64,000 bases of DNA, from the NCBI RefSeq assembly GCF_018613755.1, contig NZ_JAGGPP010000016.1, forward strand, positions 1-64,000, written 5' to 3'. Made by a program: the position numbers and the translations under genes. This document shows positions 16,136 through 24,435 of the stretch, piece after piece (position 1 is the first letter of the stretch; each line of letters begins with the position of its first letter). Source of the DNA: Arthrobacter sp. ISL-72. Lineage in GTDB: Bacteria > Actinomycetota > Actinomycetes > Actinomycetales > Micrococcaceae. The notes under the pieces are model-generated. The model saw only the letters and a program-made list of their open reading frames with translations. It ran no database searches and was not told the DNA's origin.

Positions 16136-17512
16136 TCAGTCCTTTGCGGAGCGGCCGTGAGCCAGGCCGGTGGAAAAGCCGATCAGTTCGGGTTCCGGAA
16201 CGCTGCAGCATCCTGCGTCCGTTGCGAGCGCGGTGGCCGCGCCGGGAACATCACAGCTGGTGCCGGCGTCCGTGGAACAGACCCCGGTCTCGGGAAGTTG
16301 GAGCCGGACCGTATCTGCGGCTTCCCGGTCTCCCGCCAGGGCGGCTGCGACGGACCGGACCTGCTCGTAGCCGGTGGCCAGAAGGAACGTCGGTGCCCGC
16401 CCGTAGGACTTCATGCCCACAATGTAGAAGTCCTCGTCGGGGTGGGCCAGGAGCGTGGCGCCGTGCGGCGGGACCGTGCCGCAGGAGTGGAATTCCGGGT
16501 CGATCAGCGGGCCGAGCTGGCGTGGCGCTTCTACGGCGGGGTCCAGTTCCAGCCGGAGTTCGCGAAGGAAGTCCAGGTCCGGGCGGAAGCCGGTGCAGGG
16601 CACCACGATGTCAGCGTCCACGGTGCGTCCGTCAGCCGCTGTCACGGTGACCCCGGAGTCCAGGGACTTGAAGGAGGCGATGCCGAAGCCGGTGTGCAGT
16701 TCGATGGTGCCGGCGTCGACCAGCCGGCGGAGCCGGCTGCCGAGCTGGCCACGGGCGGGCAGCCCGTCGGCGTCGCCGCCGCCGTAGACTTTCTCGGCGG
16801 AAGCGCCGCGGACGGCCCACTGGATGCTGGTGTCCGGGGCACCTTTGGCGAGGTCGGCGAGGCTGATGAGGGTGTTGGCGGCGGAGTGGCCGGCGCCCAC
16901 CACCAGTACGCGGCGGCCGGCGAAGTCCTTGCGGTCCCGGCCGGTGACATCGGGCAGGGGCGAGGAGATGCGCTCTGCTGTCGCGTCTTCACCGATGGCA
17001 GGAAGGCCTGAGGTGCCCAGCGGGTTGCGGTTTGGCCAGGTGCCGGACGCGTCGATGACGCCCGCCACCGTATGGTCGCGGATGTCGCCGTCCTGGTACT
17101 CGATCCGGACGACGAATGGGGTGGCCCTGCGCTGCAGGGTGTGGGTCTTGTCCAGGCCTGTCCGGGTTACGGCGATGACGCGGGCGCCGGTCTTCAGCCG
17201 GGAGCTGACGGCCGGAACGGCGACGAGCGGCGCGAGGTAGTTGTCAACAAGTTCGCCGCCGTAGGGCAGTGCGGTGAGGCGGGGCTGCTGCCAGCCGGAG
17301 GCCTCGAGCAGGCGGACGGCGGCGGAGTCGAGGTTGAACCGCCAGGGTGAGAACAGCCGGATGTGGCGCCACTGCGCGACGGCGGCGCCCGCCGTCGGTC
17401 CTGCCTCGAAGATCATCGGTTCCAGGCCGCGTTCGAGGAGGTGTGCCGCGGCGGCCAGGCCAGCTGGTCCGGCGCCGATCACTGCAACGGGAAGGTTCGT
17501 CGTTGGATTCAA
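16136..17512 (-). CDS. ArsO-like FAD/NAD(P) flavoprotein with Cys-rich tail
   Basis: A 458-residue two-dinucleotide-domain flavoprotein: FAD loop VAVIGAGPAGLAAAAHLLERG at residues 8-28, NADPH loop VLVVGAGHSAANTL near 205, and CTGFRPDLDFL after it. Relatives in bacterial ars operons are called ArsO flavin monooxygenases. The last 50 residues carry Cys412, Cys420 and the pair Cys435-Cys436, suggesting thiol chemistry or metalloid binding. The start is TTG 17512 with GAGGA 5 nt upstream. It lies downstream of arsC, trxB and a Cys-rich micropeptide on the same strand. The reaction is not certain; an arsenic-linked role comes from context. Confidence 0.75.
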   Translation of the reverse strand: MNPTTNLPVAVIGAGPAGLAAAAHLLERGLEPMIFEAGPTAGAAVAQWRHIRLFSPWRFNLDSAAVRLLEASGWQQPRLTALPYGGELVDNYLAPLVAVPAVSSRLKTGARVIAVTRTGLDKTHTLQRRATPFVVRIEYQDGDIRDHTVAGVIDASGTWPNRNPLGTSGLPAIGEDATAERISSPLPDVTGRDRKDFAGRRVLVVGAGHSAANTLISLADLAKGAPDTSIQWAVRGASAEKVYGGGDADGLPARGQLGSRLRRLVDAGTIELHTGFGIASFKSLDSGVTVTAADGRTVDADIVVPCTGFRPDLDFLRELRLELDPAVEAPRQLGPLIDPEFHSCGTVPPHGATLLAHPDEDFYIVGMKSYGRAPTFLLATGYEQVRSVAAALAGDREAADTVRLQLPETGVCSTDAGTSCDVPGAATALATDAGCCSVPEPELIGFSTGLAHGRSAKD

Positions 17513-17595
17513 GGCGTCCTCTGTTTTCGTCCGGGTTTATGCAGGCTGTAACCGCCCGCCCAACTACTCAGTTAGGCGGGCGGGCGGGAGGGTGC

Positions 17596-17667
17596 TTAGC
17601 AGCAGTCCTGGTCGGTGCAGGTTTCGTCCTCGCAGCAGCCGGAACTGGTGCAGTAATCGGTATCCAT
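17596..17667 (-). CDS. 23-residue Cys-rich peptide in the ars cluster
   Basis: Short ORF encoding a peptide that starts MDTDYC and ends DQDCC: 23 residues with six cysteines (6, 11, 12, 17, 22, 23), arranged CC at 11-12 and 22-23, and acidic residues between. An AGGGGGTGA ribosome-binding sequence lies 4-7 nt before ATG 17667, an unusually strong signal for such a short frame. It sits between trxB (35 nt upstream) and the ArsO-like gene. The composition suggests binding of a thiophilic metal or metalloid such as arsenite. No family is recognised; translation is inferred. Confidence 0.6.
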   Translation of the reverse strand: MDTDYCTSSGCCEDETCTDQDCC

Positions 17668-17702
17668 TCAGCTCACCCCCTTCCTTGCTCGGGTGCCTGG
17701 TT

Positions 17703-18680
17703 TCAGGCGTGGGTGGGTTCTTCCACCAGCGCGGTGGCAATGCTGTCGGCATCGTCCAGCGCGGCGAGGTACCGTTCGGCGTCGAGGGCCGCCGCGCACC
17801 CGGTGCCGGCCGCTGTGATGGCCTGGCGGTAGCGGTGGTCCACGGCATCGCCGCAGGCGAAGACGCCGGAAAGGTTCGTGACCGTGGTGGGGGAGTCCAC
17901 TTTGATGTAGCCCTCGGTATCCAGGTCCACCTGGCCTTCGACAAGTTCCGTCCGCGGAACATGTCCGATCGCCACGAATATGCCGGTTGCTGCGTGTTCC
18001 CGGGCTTCGCCGGTGCGGGTGTCGGTCAGGGTGACGCCGCTGACCTTGCCGTCGCCGTGGATGGCTGTAACGGCCGAGTGCCAGGCAAAGCTGATCTTGG
18101 GGTTGTCCTTGGCGCGCTGGGCCATGATGCGGGAGGCCCGGAGCTCGCCCTTGCGGACCACCACGGTGACGGTCCGGCCAAAGCGGGTCAGGAACATGGC
18201 TTCCTCCATGGCGGAATCGCCGCCTCCCACCACAATGATGTCCTGGTCGCGGAAGAAGAATCCGTCGCAGGTGGCGCACTATGAGACGCCGTGGCCGCTG
18301 AGTTTCTTCTCCTCCGGCAGGCCAAGTTCCTTGTAGGCGGAGCCGGTGGCGAGGATGACGGCGGGTGCCTCGTGCGTCTCGCCGGCGCCGGTGACTACGC
18401 GCTTGAGGTGCCCGGAGAGCCGGACCTCAGTAACGTCGTCGAACACCACGTTGGCGCCAAACCGCTGCGCCTGCTCCTGGAGGCCGTCCATGAGTTCGGG
18501 GCCCTGGATGCCGGCCGGGAAGCCGGGGAAGTTCTCCACTTCGGTGGTGTTCATCAGTGCTCCGCCCGCGGTGACGGAACCGGCGAGAACGAGGGGCTTC
18601 AGGCCTGCCCGGGCCGCGTAGATGGCCGCGGTGTATCCCGCAGGGCCGGACCCTATGATGATCAGCTGTTCGTTGCTCAT
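17703..18680 (-). pseudogene. trxB: Thioredoxin reductase interrupted by an amber codon
   Basis: Full-length frame of 326 codons with all TrxB parts: [17 protein letters not shown] (FAD), [12 protein letters not shown], the redox motif [24 protein letters not shown] (NADPH) and the C-terminal [13 protein letters not shown]. Codon 134 (18279-18281) is TAG in the position normally Tyr, directly before CATC. A single base change from TAT or TAC accounts for it; the frame is otherwise intact. Without suppression only a 133-residue FAD fragment would be made. It could also be a sequencing error. The gene lies between arsC and the Cys-rich peptide, so it would serve ArsC or the flavoprotein rather than being the housekeeping reductase. 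Confidence 0.85.
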
Positions 18681-18701
18681 GGTGTCTCCTGGGTCGGGCG
18701 G

Positions 18702-19124
18702 TTACTTGGCGGCGGGGATGAGGGATTCGATCAGGCCCTCGATGCGGGTCTTGATCTCGTCGCGGATGGGGCGGACGGCGTCAACGCCCTGCCCGGCGGG
18801 ATCCTCCAGGACCCAGTCCTCGTAGCGCTTCCCGGGAAAGTAGGGGCACTCGTCGCCGCAGCCCATGGTGATCACTACATCGGATTCCTTGACCGCCTCA
18901 GTGGTGAGGATCTTCGGGATTTCAGCGGACATGTCGATGCCGACTTCTGCCATGGCTTCGACGGCGGCCGGATTGACCTTGTCACCGGGTTGGGATCCTG
19001 CGGACCGGACCTCGATCTCGCCTTTCGCCAGGGTAGTCAGGAAGGCTGCGGCCATCTGGGAGCGGCCGGCGTTGTGGACGCAGACGAACAGGACGGACGG
19101 TTTCTTGGCGGTTTCGGTGCTCAT
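18702..19124 (-). CDS. arsC: Arsenate reductase ArsC (LMW-phosphatase fold)
   Basis: Reduces arsenate to arsenite. The 140-residue protein has the P-loop CVHNAGRSQ (Cys15, Arg21) and further thiols at Cys90 and Cys94 in MGCGDECPYFPG, the second redox cysteines typical of thiol-coupled ArsC. The linked trxB suggests thioredoxin coupling, although actinobacteria also use mycothiol. ATG 19124 has GGAG 6 nt upstream. It is preceded by an Acr3 remnant (27 nt) and followed by trxB. Confidence 0.92.
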   Translation of the reverse strand: MSTETAKKPSVLFVCVHNAGRSQMAAAFLTTLAKGEIEVRSAGSQPGDKVNPAAVEAMAEVGIDMSAEIPKILTTEAVKESDVVITMGCGDECPYFPGKRYEDWVLEDPAGQGVDAVRPIRDEIKTRIEGLIESLIPAAK

Positions 19125-19151
19125 GAAGTTCTCCGGGAAAGGTAGCGGCTG

Positions 19152-19319
19152 TTAGCGGGACGACGACGGGGCTGAAGTAACGCTTGCGGGCCGTAGGGCC
19201 GCGTACACAAGTGCAACAAGGACGGGGACTTCAATCAAGGGCCCGACGACGAAGGGCCCGACGACGGCCGCCAGCGCGGCATCCAATGCGTTCGCCGATG
19301 GTTGGGTCTGGGTGTTCAC
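19152..19319 (-). pseudogene. Acr3 arsenite transporter remnant (internal deletion)
   Basis: A 55-codon frame from GTG 19319, with AGGAG 4 nt upstream. Its first ten residues look like an intact gene start, then it jumps to LAAVVGPFVVGPLIEVPVL, which resembles the last transmembrane segment of Acr3-family arsenite permeases (VVGPLIEVPVL). The roughly 300 residues between are missing. A 15-bp tandem repeat (GGGCCCGACGACGAA type) duplicates VVGPF. Position first in the divergent ars operon before arsC is the normal place for acr3. A short remnant cannot transport arsenite. The family assignment rests on about 20 residues. Confidence 0.6.
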
Positions 19320-19356
19320 GGGACTCCTGTACTGCTCAGCTCGTCAGCGTCCATAA

Positions 19357-19411
19357 ATTGATGAAGATCGATATAGGCAGTATCACCAGCCATATCGATG
19401 AATGTCAATAT
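19357..19411. promoter_or_regulatory. Candidate ArsR operator region
   Basis: Two imperfect AT-rich inverted repeats lie between the divergent arsR and arsC operon: ATTGAT-gaag-ATCGAT near 19357-19372 and ATATCGA-TGAATG-TCAATAT at 19392-19411. The size and place fit an ArsR/SmtB operator controlling both directions. Confidence 0.5.
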
Positions 19412-19428
19412 GTGTGCATAATGGGTTC

Positions 19429-19779
19429 ATGGAGTCTCTGCAAATTCTTGAACCCGCGGTGGATGCGTCGTGCTGCACGCCGTGCGGCAACCCTGCAATG
19501 GATGCCGACGAGGCCCAACGGAGAGCTCTCGTCTTCAAGGCCCTCGCTGATCCCAACCGGCTTCGCCTGCTGTCCATCGTCAAGGCAGGCGAGTCGGGCG
19601 AGGCTTGCGTGTGCGACCTGACGGAACCCATGGACCTGGGTCAGCCTACGGTGTCGCACCACCTGAAAGTCCTGGTGGAGGCCGGGCTGCTAAACCGCGA
19701 GAAGCGCGGCACCTGGGCCTACTACTCCCTCGTGCCCGGCGCGCTTGAAGAAACTGCGGGGCTGCTTACGAGCCTCTGA
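19429..19779 (+). CDS. arsR: ArsR family arsenic-responsive repressor
   Basis: A 116-residue winged-helix repressor. FKALADPNRLRLLSIV opens the fold, and CVCDL (Cys60, Cys62) is the metalloid-binding motif at the DNA-contacting helix; PTVSHHLKVLVEAGLL is the recognition region. The N-terminus carries a further cluster, SCCTPC (Cys15, 16, 19), which could add ligands. ATG 19429 is preferred; ATG 19402 would add nine residues, and neither has a Shine-Dalgarno. Divergent from the ars operon and presumably autoregulated. Confidence 0.9.
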   Translation: MESLQILEPAVDASCCTPCGNPAMDADEAQRRALVFKALADPNRLRLLSIVKAGESGEACVCDLTEPMDLGQPTVSHHLKVLVEAGLLNREKRGTWAYYSLVPGALEETAGLLTSL

Positions 19780-19846
19780 GGAATGCGGCCAGTGCTACCT
19801 GAGCCGGCGCTACCTGAGCCGGCTAGGCCTTCTTGACCTGGAAGGC

Positions 19847-20311
19847 CTACTTCACCTCATCAGTGCCGTGGGCGTCGTTCTCAGGGTGGTGTGATTCCTT
19901 CGGGTGCTTGTCCCCGCGGTGGTTCCCGTCCGGCTTTCCCTTGCCGTCCGCACCGCCCGTACCGGAGGTGCCGCCGTCGAGCTTGCGCTCCTTGGCCTGG
20001 AGTTCGTCCTTGAGCTTCTTGAGGCGGTCCGCCTCGGCCTGGTTGCGGCGGCGGAGTTCCAGGTTGCGCAGGAAGTCGGGGTCGTCGTCCGGGGCCGTGG
20101 TGTGGCTGTAGGACTGAGGTGCGGGGCTGCCTGCGCGCGGCCGGCCGATAATGAACCAGAGTGCCGCTCCCACCACCGGGAGGATCAGCACCACAATGAT
20201 CCACGACGTCTTGGAGATACCCCTGGTGAGGTGCTTGTCAGTCCGAATCACGTCCACGAGGCCATAGACGTATATGGCGAGAACGATAACGGCGACCAAT
20301 ACGCGGGGCAT
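19847..20311 (-). CDS. PLDc_N domain membrane protein
   Basis: A 154-residue protein with two N-terminal membrane helices (VLVAVIVLAIYVYGLVDVI and SWIIVVLILPVVGAALWFIIGR) forming the phospholipase D nuclease N-terminal domain, without any HKD catalytic domain. A charged coiled segment (80-115) and a Gly/Lys/His-rich tail follow. Homologues stand next to DUF4229 and menA in many actinobacteria; their function is unknown. Confidence 0.8.
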   Translation of the reverse strand: MPRVLVAVIVLAIYVYGLVDVIRTDKHLTRGISKTSWIIVVLILPVVGAALWFIIGRPRAGSPAPQSYSHTTAPDDDPDFLRNLELRRRNQAEADRLKKLKDELQAKERKLDGGTSGTGGADGKGKPDGNHRGDKHPKESHHPENDAHGTDEVK

Positions 20312-20362
20312 ACCACCAGTCTAGCGTCCGGACGCCTGGTGCCGGACGGCTAAACTTGGACT

Positions 20363-20746
20363 GTGGCCTTTATGAGATACTCCCTGATCCGTCTGGCACT
20401 GTTTGTGCCGCTGTTCGTGCTGTTCAGCTTCCTGCAACTCGGCATACTGCTCGCCGCAGTCTGCGCCGGCCTCATCGCCTTCGCCATCAGCTACCTGTTC
20501 TTCCAGAAGCAGCGCGACGCTGCCACCGCCAACCTGCAGGAGCGCTTCTCCGGCCGGGCCAAGCCCATCCGCAGCGCCGGCGAGGTTGAAGACGCCAACG
20601 CCGAGGACACCCTGGTGGATGCCAACCCGGACATCACCGTCCGCTCCGAAGTGCCCCGGACCGAAGCGCCCCGCAGCGAGATTCCCCGCAAGCAAGCGCC
20701 CCGCACGGAAGAGCCGCGCAAGGAAGAGCCGCGCAAGGAAGCCTGA
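20363..20746 (+). CDS. DUF4229 membrane protein
   Basis: A 127-residue protein: two hydrophobic helices (IRLALFVPLFVLFSFLQLGILLAAVC and GLIAFAISYLFF), then KQRDAATANLQERF and a charged tail of short PR[TSK]E repeats. It is typical DUF4229, a short actinobacterial protein near menA with no known role. The GTG start at 20363 lies 6 nt after a TAAACT -10-like box with no Shine-Dalgarno, so the mRNA is probably leaderless; ATG 20372 is the alternative. It ends 5 nt from the convergent menA stop. Confidence 0.8.
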   Translation: MAFMRYSLIRLALFVPLFVLFSFLQLGILLAAVCAGLIAFAISYLFFQKQRDAATANLQERFSGRAKPIRSAGEVEDANAEDTLVDANPDITVRSEVPRTEAPRSEIPRKQAPRTEEPRKEEPRKEA

Positions 20747-20751
20747 GTACC

Positions 20752-21633
20752 CTACAGCCCGTGGCTCAGCACGAGGCCCAGGGAGAACAGCACGCTGTAG
20801 CCCAGGTTGATCAGGCCCGTCTGCTTGAGGACAGGGATGAGGCTCTTGCGCTTCCGGCCGTTGATCATCAGCCATGACGGCATCAGGCTGGCGGGGATGA
20901 GCAACAGCACCAGGAGAATCCAGGGGCGTCCCGGCGCCAGGACAACCACCAGCAGGATGGCGACTGCCAGCATCAGCACGTAGCTTTCACGGGCGTGCTT
21001 GTCGCCCAGCCGCACCGCCAGCGTCTTTTTGCCGGCCTGGATGTCGGTGGGAATGTCCCGGACGTTGTTGGCCATCAGGAGAGCGCACGCGATCAGTCCG
21101 GTGCCGATTGCACCGATGATGGCGGCCAGGCTCAGTTGCCCGGCCTGCGTGTATGTGGTGCCGAGGGTGGCAACCAGTCCGAAGAACACAAAGACGAACA
21201 CGTCGCCCAGGCCCATGTAACCGTAGGGGTTCTTGCCGCCGGTGTACCCCCAGGCGGCAAAGACGCAGCCGAGGCCCACGAGGATCAGCCACCACGCCTG
21301 CGTCATGACCACCAGGACCAGGCCGAAAAGCATGGCCAGCCCGAACGCGGTAAACGCAGCGCGCTTCACCAGCTCCGGCTGAGCGGCGCCGGAGCCCACC
21401 AGGCGGAGCGGGCCAACCCGGTCCTCGTCCGTGCCGCGGATGCCGTCCGAGTAGTCGTTGGCATAGTTCACGCCGACCTGAAGCAGCAGGGCCACGAACG
21501 CGGCCAGGATGGCGTTGACCGGCTTGAACGCGTCCATCTCGAAGGCCGCAGCCGTGCCGATCAGGACTGGTGCGATGGCAGCCGGCAGGGTGCGTGGGCG
21601 GGCGCCTTGGATCCATTGTGCGGCTGTGGCCAC
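20752..21633 (-). CDS. menA: 1,4-dihydroxy-2-naphthoate polyprenyltransferase
   Basis: Membrane prenyltransferase that attaches the isoprenoid chain in menaquinone synthesis. The 293-residue UbiA-family protein has about eight helices and the Mg-prenyl diphosphate motif NYANDYSDGIRGTDEDR near residue 65. The second Asp-rich site is the weaker NNVRDIPTDIQAGKKTL. GTG start at 21633. It lies downstream of menB and menE on the same strand. Confidence 0.92.
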   Translation of the reverse strand: MATAAQWIQGARPRTLPAAIAPVLIGTAAAFEMDAFKPVNAILAAFVALLLQVGVNYANDYSDGIRGTDEDRVGPLRLVGSGAAQPELVKRAAFTAFGLAMLFGLVLVVMTQAWWLILVGLGCVFAAWGYTGGKNPYGYMGLGDVFVFVFFGLVATLGTTYTQAGQLSLAAIIGAIGTGLIACALLMANNVRDIPTDIQAGKKTLAVRLGDKHARESYVLMLAVAILLVVVLAPGRPWILLVLLLIPASLMPSWLMINGRKRKSLIPVLKQTGLINLGYSVLFSLGLVLSHGL

Positions 21634-21702
21634 GTTGAGTACTCCGATTGCTTCGATGTTTGCTTCTACGTTTGCTTGGATGTTTCGTGCGGTAGGGCTT
21701 CT

Positions 21703-22911
21703 CTATTTTCCCTGATGCAGGGCGTCCAGCCGAACCGTCATGCCCAGCCGGTCCGGTTTGCCGTTGGGCAGCATCATCAGCTCGCCGGCGGCCAGGACGG
21801 TTTTGGGAGCCAGCGGTCCCAGTGCATCGTGCCGTCGGGCGGTGAAGCCCTGGATTCCCGCGGGTGAGCTGTCCGCCACAGCAACATACGCGGCCACGGC
21901 CTGGCCCCACTCCTCCGAGGGGACGCCGGCCACAAAGGCCGCCAGCACGCCGTCGAGCTTTTCCAGCTCGGCCTGCACGTGCGCGGCCGAAACCTTCACG
22001 CCTCCGGTGATGATCACGTCGTCGGCCCGGCCCAGCACGGTGAGCTTTCCAGCGGAGTCGATGGAGCCGAGGTCGCTGGTGCGGTACCAGCGGATGCCGT
22101 CTTCTTCGAAGAAGGCGTCCTTGGTCAGGCCGGGTTCGTCGAGGTAGCCCGCGGCCAGGGTGGCGCCGCCCAGCAGGATCCGGCCGTCCCCGTCCACGCG
22201 GGCCAGCACGTCCTCGAGCGGGAAGCCGTCGTACACGCAGCCGCCGCACGTTTCCGCCGAACCGTAGGTGGTCACCACCCGGACGCCTGCCTCGCGGGCC
22301 GCCTCCAGCAGGTCGGAGGAGGCGGGCCCGCCGCCGAGCAGGATTCCGTTGAACCGGCGTAGGACCGCCAGTGTCTCCGCCGACGGCGCCTCCAGCAGCC
22401 GCTGCAGCTGCGTGGGGACCAGCGAGGTGAAGCGGATCTTGTCAGTGAGCTCCTGCGCGGCAGCGGTGAAGGCTTCCGGGGTGAAGCCATCGGACAGGTC
22501 CATGGCCCACGGCCGGGTGCCGGCGAAGAGGGAGCGGACCAGGACCTGCACCCCGGCGACGTACTGCAGGGGGAGGGCAAGGAGCCACTGGCCTTCGCCC
22601 TTGAGCGCGAACGCGGTTGCCATCGATGAGGCCGCCAGTGCCTCCACCGTGAGCACCGTCGCCTTGGGCGCTCCCGTGGAACCGGAGGTTCGCACCACCA
22701 CGGCGGCATCCTCGAAGCCCGGCGTCTCCACCGTGGAAACCACAACATTCGCGTCGGCGTTCGCGGAAAGTTCGACGGCGGGGCCCTCACCGTGGAGGGC
22801 GTCCGCCAGCGCCCGAAGGGCGGAGTCGAGCGGGGCAGAATCGACCGGGGCGGGTTCGACCGGGGCGGGTTCGACCGGGGCGGGTTCGATGTTCGGGGGC
22901 TGGGAAGTCAC
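21703..22911 (-). CDS. menE: o-Succinylbenzoate-CoA ligase (short form)
   Basis: Adenylate-forming enzyme that activates o-succinylbenzoate with CoA. The 402-residue product has the P-loop VRTSGSTGAPKATVLT near 90, TTYGSAETCGGCVYDG near 230, YRTSDLGSID near 290 and the late hinge LGRADDVIITGGVKV. It is shorter than Bacillus MenE but usual for actinobacteria. The N-terminus carries a tandem PAPVE repeat (residues 10-25) that is likely disordered. The start is GTG 22911, 27 nt after the menB stop. Confidence 0.9.
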   Translation of the reverse strand: MTSQPPNIEPAPVEPAPVEPAPVDSAPLDSALRALADALHGEGPAVELSANADANVVVSTVETPGFEDAAVVVRTSGSTGAPKATVLTVEALAASSMATAFALKGEGQWLLALPLQYVAGVQVLVRSLFAGTRPWAMDLSDGFTPEAFTAAAQELTDKIRFTSLVPTQLQRLLEAPSAETLAVLRRFNGILLGGGPASSDLLEAAREAGVRVVTTYGSAETCGGCVYDGFPLEDVLARVDGDGRILLGGATLAAGYLDEPGLTKDAFFEEDGIRWYRTSDLGSIDSAGKLTVLGRADDVIITGGVKVSAAHVQAELEKLDGVLAAFVAGVPSEEWGQAVAAYVAVADSSPAGIQGFTARRHDALGPLAPKTVLAAGELMMLPNGKPDRLGMTVRLDALHQGK

Positions 22912-22938
22912 AGGGGCTGCCTTCGGGGTAGGGCGGGC

Positions 22939-23892
22939 TCAGAAGTAGTACGGGAACTGGGACCAGTCGGGATCGCGCTTTTCGAGGAAGGCTTCCTTGC
23001 CCTCCACGGCCTCGTCGGTCATGTATGCCAGCCGGGTCGCTTCACCGGCAAACACCTGCTGGCCGGCCAGGCCGTCGTCGGCCAGGTTGAAGGCGAACTT
23101 CAGCATGCGGATGGCCTGGGGCGACTGCCGGGCGATGTCCGCGGCGTATTCCAGGGCCACTTCTTCCAGCAGTTCGTGGTCCACGGCTTCGTTCACGGCG
23201 CCCATCCGGACCATGTCGTCTGCCGAGTACTCGCGGGCGAGGAAGAAGATCTCGCGGGCGGCCTTCTGGCCGATCTGGCGGGCCAGGAGCGCCGAACCGT
23301 ACCCGGCGTCGAAGCTTCCCACCGTGGCGTCCGTCTGCTTGAACTTGCCGTACTGCCGGGAGGCGATGGTCAGGTCCGAGACCACGTGCAGCGAGTGCCC
23401 GCCGCCGGCCGCCCAGCCGTTCACGACGGCAATGACCACCTTGGGCATGGTCCGCATGAGCCGCTGGACTTCGAGGATGTGAAGCCGGCCCGCCCGGGCA
23501 GGGTCGATCGTCTCCTTGGTCTCGCCGTCGGCATAGCGGTAGCCGTCCCGGCCCCTGATCCGCTGGTCCCCGCCGGAGCAGAACGAGTGCCCGCCGTCCT
23601 TGGGCGACGGCCCGTTTCCGGTGAGCAGCACGGTGGCCACGTTGGGGGTCATGCGGGCGTGGTCCATGGCGCGGTAGAGCTCGTCCACGGTGCCGGGACG
23701 GAACGCGTTGCGGACTTCGGGGCGGTTGAAGGCGATGCGAACGGTGGGCAGGTCCCGCAGCACGGCGCCGTCGGAATCCCGTTCCACCTGCCGGTGGTAG
23801 GTCATGTCCTGGAAGTCGTCGAAGCCGGCCACGGTGCGCCACCGGGAAGGGTCAAAGACGTCGGATACCTTGGCTGGGAATTCGTTGCTCAC
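22939..23892 (-). CDS. menB: 1,4-dihydroxy-2-naphthoyl-CoA synthase
   Basis: Crotonase-fold ring-closing enzyme of menaquinone synthesis. The 317-residue protein has HSFCSGGDQ (oxyanion and bicarbonate-type site), NGWAAGGGHSLHVVSDL, the TDATVGSFDAGYGS active-site loop and the C-terminal hallmark FPYYF. First of the menB-menE-menA set, which shares the minus strand. Confidence 0.95.
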   Translation of the reverse strand: MSNEFPAKVSDVFDPSRWRTVAGFDDFQDMTYHRQVERDSDGAVLRDLPTVRIAFNRPEVRNAFRPGTVDELYRAMDHARMTPNVATVLLTGNGPSPKDGGHSFCSGGDQRIRGRDGYRYADGETKETIDPARAGRLHILEVQRLMRTMPKVVIAVVNGWAAGGGHSLHVVSDLTIASRQYGKFKQTDATVGSFDAGYGSALLARQIGQKAAREIFFLAREYSADDMVRMGAVNEAVDHELLEEVALEYAADIARQSPQAIRMLKFAFNLADDGLAGQQVFAGEATRLAYMTDEAVEGKEAFLEKRDPDWSQFPYYF

Positions 23893-23914
23893 AGACCGAG
23901 TCTAGTAATCAGCC

Positions 23915-24355
23915 TCAGCTGATGCAGAACTCGTTGCCTTCGGGGTCCGCCATGGTGTGCCATTCGTGGGGCCCCTGGTTGGCGGTCCACAGGAATGTTG
24001 CGCCGCGTGCCTCCAGCTCCGCGCGGACCACGTCCTTGTCCCTGCCGTCCAGCCGCACATCCCAGTGCACCCGGTTCTTGATGGTCTTTTCCTCGGGCAC
24101 GGTCTGGAACAGCAGGCGGCGCGCGGGTGCCTTGGCCTCGAGTTCTTCGACCGGGCGGATCGCCGCTCCGTCGCGCCAGACCAGGTTTCCCTTGTGCAAT
24201 TTTGTTTGGTCCTCAGTGGCGAAGCCCCGCTCGATCATGGACCGGATGAAGCCCGCGTCCTGGGGCTCCACGGCCCAGTCCAGGGTTTCGGCCCACCAGT
24301 CGGCCAGCTCGTGCGGATTCCTGCAGTCGATCGCTATCTGAATGTTGAGTCCCAT
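23915..24355 (-). CDS. VOC superfamily (glyoxalase-like) protein
   Basis: A 146-residue two-module VOC protein: IQIAIDCRNPHELADWWAETL opens module 1 and VHWDVRLDGRDKDVVRAELEARGA module 2, ending WHTMADPEGNEFCIS. This is the common actinobacterial glyoxalase-like subgroup with no assigned substrate. It lies 22 nt upstream of the menB stop region on the same strand but has no known link to menaquinone. Confidence 0.8.
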   Translation of the reverse strand: MGLNIQIAIDCRNPHELADWWAETLDWAVEPQDAGFIRSMIERGFATEDQTKLHKGNLVWRDGAAIRPVEELEAKAPARRLLFQTVPEEKTIKNRVHWDVRLDGRDKDVVRAELEARGATFLWTANQGPHEWHTMADPEGNEFCIS

Positions 24356-24435
24356 GGGTCAAAACTACGACGGCGGCGTCCCCGCCGAAAGGGGGCCGCG
24401 TCCGGCTGTCATGCTCCATCCTTGGAACATTGCAT

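Noticed and set aside
18279..18281. Recoding of TAG as pyrrolysine or another amino acid
   Set aside because: Nothing in the window supports pyl genes, and the expected residue is Tyr; a point mutation or error is simpler.
14759..19779. Transposon carrying the metal genes
   Set aside because: No transposase, integrase or terminal inverted repeats were seen at the borders.
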